DNA of 64,000 bases, from the NCBI RefSeq assembly GCF_030398385.1, contig NZ_JAOAOQ010000006.1, positions 124,001 through 188,000 on the forward strand. Direction: 5' to 3'. The stretch is from Aquibium sp. ELW1220. GTDB lineage: Bacteria > Pseudomonadota > Alphaproteobacteria > Rhizobiales > Rhizobiaceae. The notes under the pieces were generated by a model. That model saw only the letters and a program-made list of their open reading frames with translations. It had not been told where the DNA came from and made no database searches. Position 1 is the stretch's first letter, and each line of letters opens with the position of its first letter. Shown here piece after piece: positions 51,005 through 60,377 of this stretch. The position numbers and the translations under genes were made by a program.

Positions 51005-52150
51005 ATGCCGAAAGTACGTTTTCACAAACTGGCGGCGCTCGTCGTTCTGGGTGCATCGACCGCCTGGATCCTGACCGGGGAATTCTCGTCCGTGGGGAGC
51101 GCCCAGTCCGAGAACCCGCCGCCTGCAGCAGGAGGGGCTGCCGCCCCCGAAGCGGCACAGCGCATCGTTCGCACCGTCGGCGTCGTCACGCCGCCGCGCC
51201 GCGCGCATGCCCGCGCCATCCGCATCTCCGGCACCACCGAGGCCAACCGCCGCTCGGCCCTCGCCGCCCGCACGGCAGGCATCATCGCCGAACTGCCCGC
51301 CCGCCAGGGAACGATGGTATCGGCAGGCGACATCATCATGCGCCTGGACAGCGAGGACAAGCGATCGGCGGTCGAGATGGCAACGGCCGTCCTGTCGCAG
51401 CGCCAGGCCGAGCTCGACGCGGCCGAGCGGCTCGCCACGACCGGCAACGTCGCGCGGCTGCAGCTCGACAGCGCCCGCGCCGCCCTCGCAACCGCGCAGG
51501 CACAGCTCGATTCCGCCAATGCCGAGCTCGAGAAATACGTCCTGCGCGCGCCGTTCGACGGCCTCGTCGACCGCATCTCGGTCGAAGAGGGCAGCGCGAT
51601 CGCGCAGGGCGCGGAAGTCGCCACCGTCCTCGACCTGGACCCCATCCTGGCGATCGGGGAAGTGAACGAGCAGGACCTCGACGATCTCAAGCTGGGCGAG
51701 GCAGCCGACGTGCGGCTCGTCAACGGCACTACGGTGCAGGGCACGCTGCGGTATGTGAGCCGTGACGCGTCCGCCCAGACGCGGACCTTCGGCATCGAGG
51801 TGTCCATCCCCAATCAGGATCGTTCGATCCCGGCCGGCATGACCACCGAGATCACCTTGCGGTCGGATCCCGTCGACGCGGTCTTTCTGCCGCGCTCGGT
51901 GGTGACCCTCTCGCAGGCGGGCGATCTGGGCATCCGCATCGTCGGCCCGGACAACAAGGTCGGTTTCGTGCCGATCGACCTGATCGACGACACGCCGAAC
52001 GGGCTGGTGCTCGGCGGCGTCCCGAGGGACGCCCGCATCATCGTCGCCGGACAGGATCTCGTCACCGAGGGCGACACGGTCAATCCGGTCGAGGCGGATG
52101 CCGAAACGGTTCGCCGATTGGTCGGCGAGGCCATGGGAACGACCAATTGA
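51005..52150 (+). CDS. RND efflux periplasmic adaptor (membrane fusion protein)
   Basis: 381 residues from ATG 51005. An N-terminal anchor (LAALVVLGASTAWILTG) and a low-complexity AQSENPPPAAGGAAAPEAAQ region precede the adaptor core: lipoyl half (RTAGIIAELPARQGTMVSAG), an alpha-hairpin coiled coil (about 120-195), the second lipoyl half (LRAPFDGLVDRISVEEGSAI), and a beta-barrel domain. It links the inner-membrane pump encoded next with an outer-membrane channel not present here. It lies 168 bases after the cytochrome gene, possibly within the same TetR unit. Confidence 0.92.
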   Translation: MPKVRFHKLAALVVLGASTAWILTGEFSSVGSAQSENPPPAAGGAAAPEAAQRIVRTVGVVTPPRRAHARAIRISGTTEANRRSALAARTAGIIAELPARQGTMVSAGDIIMRLDSEDKRSAVEMATAVLSQRQAELDAAERLATTGNVARLQLDSARAALATAQAQLDSANAELEKYVLRAPFDGLVDRISVEEGSAIAQGAEVATVLDLDPILAIGEVNEQDLDDLKLGEAADVRLVNGTTVQGTLRYVSRDASAQTRTFGIEVSIPNQDRSIPAGMTTEITLRSDPVDAVFLPRSVVTLSQAGDLGIRIVGPDNKVGFVPIDLIDDTPNGLVLGGVPRDARIIVAGQDLVTEGDTVNPVEADAETVRRLVGEAMGTTN

Positions 52151-52166
52151 CGGACGTGTGCTGACC

Positions 52167-55100
52167 ATGGGTCTTGTCGAGTATTCCATTCGCCATGCGC
52201 GGCTGACGATATCGATCCTGCTGTTCTTCCTGATAGCGGGAACGCTCGCCTATCGCGGCATCCCCAAGGAAGCCGAGCCGGACGTCCAGATCCCGATCAT
52301 CTATGTCAGCCTCTCCTACCAGGGCATTTCGCCGGAGGATTCGGAGCGTCTGCTGCTGCGGCCGGTCGAGACGCGGCTGAAGTCGATCACCGGCGTCAAG
52401 GAGATGCGCTCCACTGCCTACCAGGGCGGCGGCAACGTCATCGTCGAGTTCCAGGCCGGCGCCGATCTCGACAAGGCGCTGGAGGACGTCCGCAACAAGG
52501 TGTCGGACGCCAAGCAGGACCTGCCGCAGGGCGTCGACGAGCCGAGCGTCAACGAAGTCAACATCTCGGAATTCCCGGTCCTGGTCGTGACGCTGGCCGG
52601 CGACGTGCCGGAGCGCGCCCTGACGAGCGCCGCCCGCGCCCTGCGCGACCGCATCGAGGAGGTGCCGGGCGTGCTCGACGCCGCGCTCCAGGGCGCGCGC
52701 GACGATCTGGTCGAGGTCATCATCGATCCGGTCAAGCTCTCCTCCTACGACCTGCGGCTCGACCAGCTGGTCGGTGCGGTCGCGGCCAACAATTCACTGG
52801 TCGCGGCCGGGCAGCTGCAGGGCGAGGAAGGCCGCTACGCCGTCAAGATCCCTGCCCTGATCGAGACGGTCGAGGACGTGGCCAACCTGCCGATCGTCGC
52901 CAGCGGCGACGCGGTGGTGCGCGCGCGCGATCTGGCCACCATCCGCTCGACCTTCAAGGACCCGGTGACGATCACGCGCCTCGACGGCAAGCCCGCCATC
53001 GCCATCGAGGTGTCGAAGCGCACCGGTGCCAATCTGGTCGAGACGGTCGACGCCGTGAAGGCGGCCGCGTCGGAATTCCAGCGCCTCCTGCCGGAGGGCG
53101 CGTCCGTCGCCTTCAGCCAGGACAAGTCCACCGTCATCCGCCAGCTCCTGGGCGACCTCGAGAACAGCGTTCTCACCGCGGTGATCCTGGTCTTCGTGGT
53201 CATCCTCTATTCGCTGTCCGGCCGCGCTTCCATGCTGATCGGCATGGCCATTCCCGCCTCCTTCCTGATGGGCATCCTGTGGCTGTCGCTCGCCGGCTAC
53301 ACGGTCAACATCGTCGTCCTGTTCGCGCTCATCCTGGCCGTGGGAATGCTGGTCGACGACGCCATCATCGTCACCGAATTCGCCGAGCGCCGCATGTCCG
53401 AGGGGATGGACAAGCGCGAGGCCTTCGCGCTCGCTGCCCGGCGCATGGCCGGCCCGGTCATCGCCGCCACGGCCACCCGCGTCGCAGCCTTCTCGCCGCT
53501 GCTGTTCTGGCCCGGCATCGTCGGCGAGTTCATGAAGTACATGCCGATCACGCTGATCGTGACGCTGTCGTCGTCGCTGATCTACGCGCTTCTGTTCACG
53601 CCGGCCCTCGGCGCGCTGATCGCCAAGCCGACGGTGGAGGCGGAGCACAGGGACGGCTGGTACATGCGCTTCGTGCGCCGCGCCGTGCGCCATCCCTTCA
53701 TCGTCACCTTCGCGACGCTGGCGGCGCTCGTCGCCGTCCCGGCGGCCTATGTCCAGTTCGGCAAGGGCGTCGAGTTCTTTCCCAATGTCGAGCCGGAATA
53801 CGGCCTGCTCTACGTCCACGCCCGCGGCAACCTCTCGCTCGCCGAGCAGGATGCGATCGTCCGCCAGGCGGAAAACCGCATCCTCGGTTGGCCGGGCATC
53901 GAAACGGTCTACACGCGCGTCGGCCAGACCCAGGGCGGCGGCGCGCAGATCGACGAGGACGTGGTCGGCGTCATCCAGTACGAGTTCGTCGACTGGCGCG
54001 AGCGCAAGCCGGCGAGTGCGATCCTGGACGACCTGCGGGTGGCCATGACCGGCATTCCCGGCGCAGACGTGGCAGTTTCCGTCCCCGAAAGCGGCCCGCC
54101 GACCGGAAAGGCCATCCAGATCCGTCTCTCCGCGGTCGACCCGGCAGGGCTCGACGAGGCCGCAGAGGAGGCAGCCGCCATGCTGCAGACGGTGCCGGAC
54201 GTCATCGACGTATCGGACGGCCTGCCGCCGCCCGGCATCGACTGGGAGCTCGACGTCAACCGCACCAAGGCGGCACAATACGGGATCGGGCCCGGCTCCG
54301 TCGGCACCGTCGTCCAGCTGGTGACGACCGGGTTGAAGCTCACCGAGTATCGGCCGGCCGGGTCTGACGATGCGGTCGACATCCGCCTGCGGCTTCCGGA
54401 GGACCGGCGCACGCTGTCGGAACTCGACCAGCTCCGCGTCCAGACGGTGCTCGGCGCCGTCCCGATCTCGAACTTCGTCGAACGAAATCCTGCGCCACGC
54501 ACCGGGACGCTCACCCGCATCGACGGCGTCCGTACGGTCATCGTCGCCGCCGGCATTCGCGAGGGCGTGCAGGCCAACCCGGTCCGCGAGCAGGTGACGG
54601 CCAGCCTCGCGGACATGAACCTGGAGGAACGGGGTGTCCGCTGGAGACTGGCTGGCGAGGACGAGGAACAGCAGGCAGCGATGGTATTCCTGTCCAAGGC
54701 CTTCGGCGCCGCGATCTTCCTGATCTTCGTCGTGCTGCTCGCGCTTCTGAACAGCTTCATGTCGGTGGCGCTGGTGCTCTCGGCGGTGGTCATGTCGACC
54801 ATCGGCGTGTTCCTCGGCCTCATGATCATGGGCCAGCCCTTCGGCGTGGTCATGACCGGCATCGGCATCATCGCGCTGGCAGGCGTCGTGGTGAACAACA
54901 ACATCGTGCTGATCGAAACCTACGACGTGCTGCGCCAGTCCGGCATGGACAAGCTCGAAGCGGTGCTGCAGACCTGCCGCGAACGCGCCCGTCCCGTCGT
55001 GCTGACCGCGGTGACCGCCATTCTCGGCGTGCTTCCGATCGCCTTCGGCCTCAATCTGGAGATCATGAACCACGAGACGACCTACGGGGCGCCGTCTACC

Positions 55101-55343
55101 CAGTGGTGGATCACCCTCTCGAGCGCCATCGTCTACGGCCTCGCCTTCTCCACGGTGCTGACGCTCGTCGTGACGCCATCGCTGCTGATGATCGTCACCC
55201 GGAGCAATGATTCGCGGCTTTCGGCCAGGCTCAACCGGATCTTCCCGTGGCGGCGCAGACCTGCAGCCGACACGCCTGCCGTCGGCGCCGACGAACCGAC
55301 GGGTATCGATGGCCGGGCGAGCTTCCCCAAGGCTGCGGAGTAA
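52167..55343 (+). CDS. RND multidrug efflux pump (HAE1/AcrB superfamily)
   Basis: 1058 residues from ATG 52167 (MGLVEYSIRHARLT). Twelve predicted helices in two halves with two large periplasmic loops. RND motifs: KEAEPDVQIPIIYVSLSYQG, SPEDSERLLLRPVE, the TM4 proton relay LAVGMLVDDAIIVTEFAERR (two adjacent Asp), and the matching C-terminal GIGIIALAGVVVNNNIVLIE. This variant group (lacking AcrB loops of hydrophobe exporters) is common in rhizobia. The substrate is unknown; location suggests export of the hydroxylase substrate or product. Confidence 0.94.
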   Translation: MGLVEYSIRHARLTISILLFFLIAGTLAYRGIPKEAEPDVQIPIIYVSLSYQGISPEDSERLLLRPVETRLKSITGVKEMRSTAYQGGGNVIVEFQAGADLDKALEDVRNKVSDAKQDLPQGVDEPSVNEVNISEFPVLVVTLAGDVPERALTSAARALRDRIEEVPGVLDAALQGARDDLVEVIIDPVKLSSYDLRLDQLVGAVAANNSLVAAGQLQGEEGRYAVKIPALIETVEDVANLPIVASGDAVVRARDLATIRSTFKDPVTITRLDGKPAIAIEVSKRTGANLVETVDAVKAAASEFQRLLPEGASVAFSQDKSTVIRQLLGDLENSVLTAVILVFVVILYSLSGRASMLIGMAIPASFLMGILWLSLAGYTVNIVVLFALILAVGMLVDDAIIVTEFAERRMSEGMDKREAFALAARRMAGPVIAATATRVAAFSPLLFWPGIVGEFMKYMPITLIVTLSSSLIYALLFTPALGALIAKPTVEAEHRDGWYMRFVRRAVRHPFIVTFATLAALVAVPAAYVQFGKGVEFFPNVEPEYGLLYVHARGNLSLAEQDAIVRQAENRILGWPGIETVYTRVGQTQGGGAQIDEDVVGVIQYEFVDWRERKPASAILDDLRVAMTGIPGADVAVSVPESGPPTGKAIQIRLSAVDPAGLDEAAEEAAAMLQTVPDVIDVSDGLPPPGIDWELDVNRTKAAQYGIGPGSVGTVVQLVTTGLKLTEYRPAGSDDAVDIRLRLPEDRRTLSELDQLRVQTVLGAVPISNFVERNPAPRTGTLTRIDGVRTVIVAAGIREGVQANPVREQVTASLADMNLEERGVRWRLAGEDEEQQAAMVFLSKAFGAAIFLIFVVLLALLNSFMSVALVLSAVVMSTIGVFLGLMIMGQPFGVVMTGIGIIALAGVVVNNNIVLIETYDVLRQSGMDKLEAVLQTCRERARPVVLTAVTAILGVLPIAFGLNLEIMNHETTYGAPSTQWWITLSSAIVYGLAFSTVLTLVVTPSLLMIVTRSNDSRLSARLNRIFPWRRRPAADTPAVGADEPTGIDGRASFPKAAE

Positions 55344-55433
55344 TTCCGCGCGGCGCATGCCGCAAATGGAACCTACAGGTTACTGGCGCATTTCCGGGCA
55401 GCATCTGCACTGCTGTCCCGGAGGGCCCAAGCC

Positions 55434-55592
55434 ATGACGCTCGGCACCATTCTCATCATTATCCTGATCCTGCTTCTTCTCGGGGCGATCCCGACATGGC
55501 CGCACTCGCGCGGCTGGGGCTACGGACCCTCCGGTCTTCTCGGCGTGGTCGTCGTGGTCCTCCTCATCCTTCTCCTGATGGGTCGCATCTGA
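55434..55592 (+). CDS. DUF3309-type small membrane protein
   Basis: 52 residues: MTLGTILIIILILLLLGAIP, then TWPHSRGWGYGPSGLLGVVV and a final hydrophobic stretch ending GRI. Two helices flank a WPHSRGWGYGPSG loop, the signature of the DUF3309 family, widespread and uncharacterised. ATG 55434 lies after CCCGGAGGGC. A strong hairpin follows. Confidence 0.8.
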   Translation: MTLGTILIIILILLLLGAIPTWPHSRGWGYGPSGLLGVVVVVLLILLLMGRI

Positions 55593-55605
55593 CGCGACGA
55601 AGCGC

Positions 55606-55630
55606 GGCCGCCGGCAATCGGCCGGCGGCC
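55606..55630. terminator. Strong hairpin between DUF3309 and the SDR pseudogene
   Basis: GGCCGCCGGC (55606-55615) pairs perfectly with GCCGGCGGCC (55621-55630). No T run on either strand. It lies between convergent genes and may end both transcripts. Confidence 0.5.
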
Positions 55631-55651
55631 CATCCTCACCAGTTCGTCCGT

Positions 55652-56612
55652 TCAGGCTGCGGTGGAAACCGGCGACCGGTCGAGAGACTGATCCGCCACC
55701 GCCTGCCGTATCGCTTCAACCGGATCGGTGGTGGCAAGCGGCCCCACCAGCGCCTCGAGCTTGCGCCCATCCAGCGAGTGCGGCGTCTGCCACAGGTAGG
55801 ACATCGCCGCGACCTCCCGCAGGATCGGCACGAAAAGCCCCCCCGCCCGCAGCAGCGTCCATGGCACCCCGCGCCGCTGCAGCCGGCGTCCCAGCGCTAT
55901 CTCGGTTGCCGCCATCATCCGCGCCCCGCTCAGCGTATGCCCGGCGAAATGGAAGCTGTCGAAAGCCGGCAGTCTCCGCCTTGCCTGCGCGAGACGCACG
56001 AAGCCCTGCGCGAGATCGGGCAGGTAGGCAAAGGCGTGCGGCGCATCCATCGGGCCTGGCCAGGTGAAGACGTCCTTCTGCAGCTTCGCCAGGATGAAGA
56101 GATCGAGCCAGCTGCCGGGCTTGGTACCGCCATAGAAATCGCCGGCCCGCAGGACCAGCGTCTGGACACCCGCCGCTGCGGCACGGCGCTTGAACAGGTC
56201 CTCCATCGCGATCCGAACGCGCGCCTTCGACGTCGAAGGGCTTTCCGGCATGTCTTCGGTCATCCCGAGCCGGATACCATGACCGAAATTGTAGACGTTT
56301 CCCGGCAGGAGCTGGGTAGCGCCGGTGGCTTCGCAGGCCGCGATGACGTTCTCCGCCATCGGCATCACCTTCTGTTCCCACTCCGTATATTCGGGGTTGA
56401 GCGCATTGAGCAACCACATCGGCGCCGGTACAGGCTTCCACGAGTGCCGCGCGGTCGGTGGCGTCGGCCTTGATCCACTCGACGTCGAGATGGAGCTGCG
56501 CGCCCTTGCGGCCGCGGGCAAGGCCCTTGACGCTCCAGCCCGCATCCACGAACGCCCGGCTCGCGGCATCACCGATCCGTCCGGCAGCTCCCAGAATCAC
56601 GATCGTCTTCAT
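55652..56612 (-). pseudogene. NAD(P)-dependent SDR/epimerase gene with a one-base frameshift
   Basis: ATG 56612 opens MKTIVILGAAGRIGDAASRA (Rossmann GxxGxxG) and stays in frame to TGADVVAQCAQP. The homologous continuation (ALNPEYTEWEQKVMPMAENV, then the YNFGHG and VLRAGDFYGG regions) lies in the next frame and runs to the stop at 55652. Reading CTCAATGCGCTC as CTCATGCGCTC restores one frame of 319 codons, so one extra base lies at plus-strand 56406/56407. It is either a young pseudogene or a sequencing error. The gene is an extended short-chain dehydrogenase of unknown substrate, divergent from a LysR regulator. Confidence 0.82.
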
Positions 56613-56686
56613 GGCGTCTCCTCCCCGGCGGGCGCATACGCGGAGTGGTAGTCTGTTCGCTCTTGAATGGTAATGCTCTACGGGTG

Positions 56687-56707
56687 CATCATGAATATTC
56701 ATGGATG
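56687..56707. promoter_or_regulatory. Candidate LysR binding site
   Basis: CATC-ATGAATATTCAT-G-GATG, a 12-bp perfect palindrome flanked by matching outer arms, nine bases ahead of the lysR ATG and between it and the divergent SDR gene. It is the only AT-rich dyad in the gap. Confidence 0.55.
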
Positions 56708-56715
56708 AATGACAC

Positions 56716-57693
56716 ATGCTCGACATCGACTGGAACCTGATCCGCAGCTTTGCCGCAGTGGCCGAGACCGGCAGCTTGTCAGCCGCAGCCAGGAAGCTGC
56801 GTGCGAGCCAGCCGACGCTCGGCCGACATGTGACCGAACTGGAGCAGGTGCTCGATGTGACGCTCTTCCGCCGTGGCCGCGACGGCTACAAGCTCACCAA
56901 GCAGGGCGTGGATTTGCTGGGGAGGGCCCTGGAGATGCGCGAGCAGGCCGAAGCCTTCTCCCGGCTCGCGCTCGGTGCAACGGAGGAGGTCGCCGGCACC
57001 GTGCGAATAGCCGCGAGCGAGATGGTCGCGATCTACGTGCTGCCGCCGATGCTCGCCCTGCTCGCCGAGGAAGAGCCCGACATCGAGATCGAGATCGTGG
57101 CGTCGAACCTCGTCGAGAACCTGCTCGGACGCGATGCCGACATCGCCATCCGCATGATGGAGCCGTCGCAACTCGACCTGGTCGCCCGGAAGGCGGCCGA
57201 CATCCCGATCGTCGTCTGCGCGGCAAAAAGCTACATCGCCCGCCGCGGCCGCCCTGCCGATCCGTCGCAGCTGCTCCAGCACCAGGTGATCGGGCTCGAT
57301 CGCGCGATGGACATCATCAACGGATTCCGCAATGCGGGGATCGCCATCGATCGCCACGCTTTCCACATCCGCTGCGACCAACACGCGGTCATATGGGAGG
57401 CGACACGCGCCGGCGCCGGCATCAGCTTTCAGCAGCAGCCCATCGTCGCACGGGATCCGCAGGTCGAGATTCTCCTGCCGGAGCTGCAGATACCGCTGCT
57501 GCCATGCTGGATCGCCATGCACCGCGACCTTCGGTCCAGCGTGCGAATCCGCCGCGTCGCCGACTTCCTGATGGAATACCTGAAGTCCTACTGTGCGGGA
57601 CGCCCGCTCTCGGCGGCAGCCTCGAATTCCGCGGCCCGCGCCAGCCCCGCCATCAGGCACACCACCACCAGCAGAACCGAGACGGCGACGTAG
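56716..57693 (+). CDS. LysR-family transcriptional regulator
   Basis: 325 residues. The N-terminal helix-turn-helix is MLDIDWNLIRSFAAVAETGS with LSAAARKLRASQPTLGRHVT, and the effector domain covers about residues 90-295. The last 35 residues (after SYCAG) are low-complexity and overlap the convergent MFS gene for 106 bases, so the functional end is probably near residue 291 and the tail may reflect loss of an earlier stop. It is divergent from the frameshifted SDR gene, its likely target. Confidence 0.88.
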   Translation: MLDIDWNLIRSFAAVAETGSLSAAARKLRASQPTLGRHVTELEQVLDVTLFRRGRDGYKLTKQGVDLLGRALEMREQAEAFSRLALGATEEVAGTVRIAASEMVAIYVLPPMLALLAEEEPDIEIEIVASNLVENLLGRDADIAIRMMEPSQLDLVARKAADIPIVVCAAKSYIARRGRPADPSQLLQHQVIGLDRAMDIINGFRNAGIAIDRHAFHIRCDQHAVIWEATRAGAGISFQQQPIVARDPQVEILLPELQIPLLPCWIAMHRDLRSSVRIRRVADFLMEYLKSYCAGRPLSAAASNSAARASPAIRHTTTSRTETAT

Positions 57694-58781
57694 ACGGGCG
57701 CGAAGCCGAAGCGTTCGCCGACGAAGCCGATCGCCGAAGGCGCCACGAGGATGCCCGAATAGCCCATCAGCGTCACCGTGCTCAGCGACGCGCCGGACGA
57801 GGTGCCGGGCTGGTTGCCGGCGGCCGAGAATGCGATCGGCACCATGTTGGCGATGCCGAGCCCGGCAAAGCCGAAGGCGGCGATGGCGATCCATGGCTCG
57901 ACGGCGAAACCGGCGACGAGCATGCCGGCGGCGGCGACGAGGCTGGAGACCCGCAGCGTACGGACCGCGCCGAACCGGTTTCGCACCTTGTCGCCGACGA
58001 AGCGCATCAGCGCCATCGTCGCCGAAAAGGCGGCAAAGCCGAGGCCGGCGGTGGCAAGGTCCGATCCTCGCTCCTCGCGAAGATAGATCGCGGCCCAGTC
58101 GAGGACGGCGCCTTCCGGGATCATCGAGAACAGCGCGATCAACCCGACGAGATAGACGATCGGATTGCGCGGCAGGGCGAAGCGGTGCGGGACCTGCGCT
58201 TCCGGACGCGGCTCCGTCACCATGAAGCGAACCGCCACCAGCATGGCGCCGAGCGCGATCGCCGTGACGATGGCAGCATGCACGCGATGGTCGGTCGCCT
58301 GGATGACCGCGCCCCCCGCGCCGCCGCCGATGAAGCCGCCGACGCTCCAGAACCCGTGCGAGGACGACATGATGGCGCGGCGCATCTGCTTCTCCACCTC
58401 CACCGCATTGGCGTTCATCGCCACGTCGGTTCCGCCGATCAGCGCGCCGAGCAGCACGAGCGCGGCGGCCGCCGCCCAGATGCCTGGCGCCAGCGCCACG
58501 ACGAGCAGGCCGAAGGTGCTGGCGAGGCCGAACAGCTTGACCGTGGATCGCGAGCCGATGCGCCCGATGAGATAGCCGCAGGCCGGCATGGCCACCAGCG
58601 CGCCGAGGCCGAAGCCGAGGATCAGCAGCCCCAGCGAGAATTCGCTGATCTCCAGCCGGTCGCGCGTCACCGGAATCTGCGGCGCCCAGCTGCCGATCAG
58701 GAAACCGTTGACGAGAAAGACGGCCGCCACCGCCCAGCGGCCCCGGATCGCTTGCTTCATCCGATCGTCGTGCATGCGCAT
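57588..58781 (-). CDS. MFS transporter (YbjJ-like)
   Basis: 397 residues, about twelve hydrophobic helices. It begins MRMHDDRMKQAIRGRWAVAA. The MFS loop motif is YLIGRIGSRSTVK and a conserved SSHGFWSVGGFIGGG helix is typical of the YbjJ-type efflux/uptake group. ATG 58781 follows GGGAGAG. An 18-bp perfect palindrome sits 20 bases upstream and is the likely operator. The 3' end overlaps the lysR tail on the other strand. The substrate is unknown. Confidence 0.87.
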   Translation of the reverse strand: MRMHDDRMKQAIRGRWAVAAVFLVNGFLIGSWAPQIPVTRDRLEISEFSLGLLILGFGLGALVAMPACGYLIGRIGSRSTVKLFGLASTFGLLVVALAPGIWAAAAALVLLGALIGGTDVAMNANAVEVEKQMRRAIMSSSHGFWSVGGFIGGGAGGAVIQATDHRVHAAIVTAIALGAMLVAVRFMVTEPRPEAQVPHRFALPRNPIVYLVGLIALFSMIPEGAVLDWAAIYLREERGSDLATAGLGFAAFSATMALMRFVGDKVRNRFGAVRTLRVSSLVAAAGMLVAGFAVEPWIAIAAFGFAGLGIANMVPIAFSAAGNQPGTSSGASLSTVTLMGYSGILVAPSAIGFVGERFGFAPVYVAVSVLLVVVCLMAGLARAAEFEAAAESGRPAQ

Positions 58782-58801
58782 ACTCTCCCAGCGGAGACCT
58801 T

Positions 58802-58819
58802 GATTAAATCGATTTAATC
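58802..58819. promoter_or_regulatory. Perfect 18-bp palindrome upstream of the MFS gene
   Basis: GATTAAATCGATTTAATC, AT-rich, with a central CG as in LacI-family sites. It lies between the start of the MFS gene (58781) and the argG stop (58878). No LacI or TetR gene adjoins, so the regulator would act from elsewhere. Confidence 0.6.
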
Positions 58820-58877
58820 CATCGGCAAAGAGAAAGGCGGCCGAACCGCTTGGTCCAGCCGCCCGGAAGAACGCGGA

Positions 58878-60101
58878 TCAGCCGCGGCGGTTGCGCGCCG
58901 CGAGCGTGCGCAGCCGGAGCGCGTTGAGCTTGATGAAGCCGGCAGCGTCCTTCTGGTCGTAGGCGCCCTGGTCGTCCTCGAAGGTGACGAGCTTGTCGGA
59001 GTAGAGGCTCTTGGAGCTCTCGCGGCCGATCACCATGACGTTGCCCTTGTAGAGCTTGAGCGTCACTTCGCCCTCGACGTCCTTCTGCGACAGGTCGATG
59101 GCCGCCTGCAGCATCTGGCGTTCCGGCGAGAACCAGAAGCCGTAATAGATGAGCTCCGCATAGCGCGGCATCAGTTCGTCCTTCAGGTGCGCTGCACCCC
59201 GGTCGAGCGTGATGCTCTCGATGGCACGGTGCGCGACGAGCAGGATCGTGCCGCCCGGCGTCTCGTAGACGCCGCGGCTCTTCATGCCCACGAAGCGGTT
59301 CTCGACGAGGTCGAGCCGGCCGATGCCGTTGTCGCGGCCGTAATCATTCAGCTTGGCCAGCAGCGTGGCGGGGCTCATCCGCTCGCCATTGGCCGACACC
59401 GCATCGCCGCGCTCGAAGCCCACCTTGATGATCGTCGCCTGGTCGGGCGCGGCCTCCGGAGAGATCGTGCGCATGTGCACGTATTCCGGCGCCTCGACCG
59501 ACGGATCCTCCAGCACCTTGCCCTCCGAGGAGGAGTGCAGCAGGTTGGCGTCGACGGAGAATGGCGCCTCGCCCTTCTTGTCCTTGGCCACCGGAATCTG
59601 GTGCTTCTCGGCGAAGTCGAGCAGATCGGTGCGGCTCTTGAAGGTCCAGTCGCGCCAGGGCGCGATGATCTTGATGTCGGGGTTGAGCGCGTAGGCCGAA
59701 AGCTCGAAGCGAACCTGGTCGTTGCCCTTGCCGGTCGCACCATGCGCGATCGCGTCGGCACCGGTCTTTTCCGCGATCTCGACGAGATGCTTGGAGATCA
59801 GCGGCCGGGCAATCGAGGTGCCGAGCAGGTAGACGCCTTCGTAGACGGCATTGGCGCGGAACATCGGAAACACGAAGTCGCGGACGAACTCCTCGCGCAC
59901 GTCCTCGATGAAGATCTCCTTGATGCCCAGCATCTCGGCCTTGCGGCGCGCCGGCTCCAGTTCTTCGCCCTGGCCGAGGTCGGCCGTGAAGGTCACCACC
60001 TCGGCGCCGAGTTCGGTCTGCAGCCATTTCAGGATGATGGAGGTATCGAGCCCGCCCGAATAGGCGAGCACGACCTTCTTGACGTCTTTCCACTTGCTCA
60101 T
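58878..60101 (-). CDS. argG: Argininosuccinate synthase
   Basis: 407 residues, standard length. It joins citrulline and aspartate with ATP in arginine synthesis. It begins [20 protein letters not shown] with the PP-loop AYSGGLDTS. Further family motifs are [37 protein letters not shown] and the C-terminal [14 protein letters not shown] with [13 protein letters not shown]. Monocistronic, with free space on both sides. argH is not in the window. Confidence 0.98.
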   Translation of the reverse strand: MSKWKDVKKVVLAYSGGLDTSIILKWLQTELGAEVVTFTADLGQGEELEPARRKAEMLGIKEIFIEDVREEFVRDFVFPMFRANAVYEGVYLLGTSIARPLISKHLVEIAEKTGADAIAHGATGKGNDQVRFELSAYALNPDIKIIAPWRDWTFKSRTDLLDFAEKHQIPVAKDKKGEAPFSVDANLLHSSSEGKVLEDPSVEAPEYVHMRTISPEAAPDQATIIKVGFERGDAVSANGERMSPATLLAKLNDYGRDNGIGRLDLVENRFVGMKSRGVYETPGGTILLVAHRAIESITLDRGAAHLKDELMPRYAELIYYGFWFSPERQMLQAAIDLSQKDVEGEVTLKLYKGNVMVIGRESSKSLYSDKLVTFEDDQGAYDQKDAAGFIKLNALRLRTLAARNRRG

Positions 60102-60212
60102 TGGTCTGCCGGTCGCTCGAGATGAGGGCGCCTGTTTGCGCCCGTTGAAATCGCCGGAACTAATAGCAGGAAAGCGCCGCCGGGCAAGGTCGGGGAGCGT
60201 CGGCAGCCCGGC

Positions 60213-60377
60213 TCAGCGGGAACGTCGCCTTGCATGGCCGAGGAAATCCCACAGCGCCAGCGCCAGCGTTATGCCGATGATCGCGATCAGGTCCACGCGC
60301 GGGACCTTCCAGGCGAGAATTCCGAGAAACCCGGCCAGCACGACCAGCGCCAGCAGCGCCATCAGACGATCCATCAT
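60213..60377 (-). CDS. Small membrane protein coupled to amidase
   Basis: 54 residues from ATG 60377 (GGAAGAGG upstream), overlapping the amidase stop by four bases (ATGA). Two hydrophobic stretches (LMALLALVVLAGFLGILAW and LIAIIGITLALALWDFLG) with a basic tail (HARRRSR). Translational coupling suggests it belongs to the TRAP/amidase operon. The function is unknown. Confidence 0.65.
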   Translation of the reverse strand: MMDRLMALLALVVLAGFLGILAWKVPRVDLIAIIGITLALALWDFLGHARRRSR

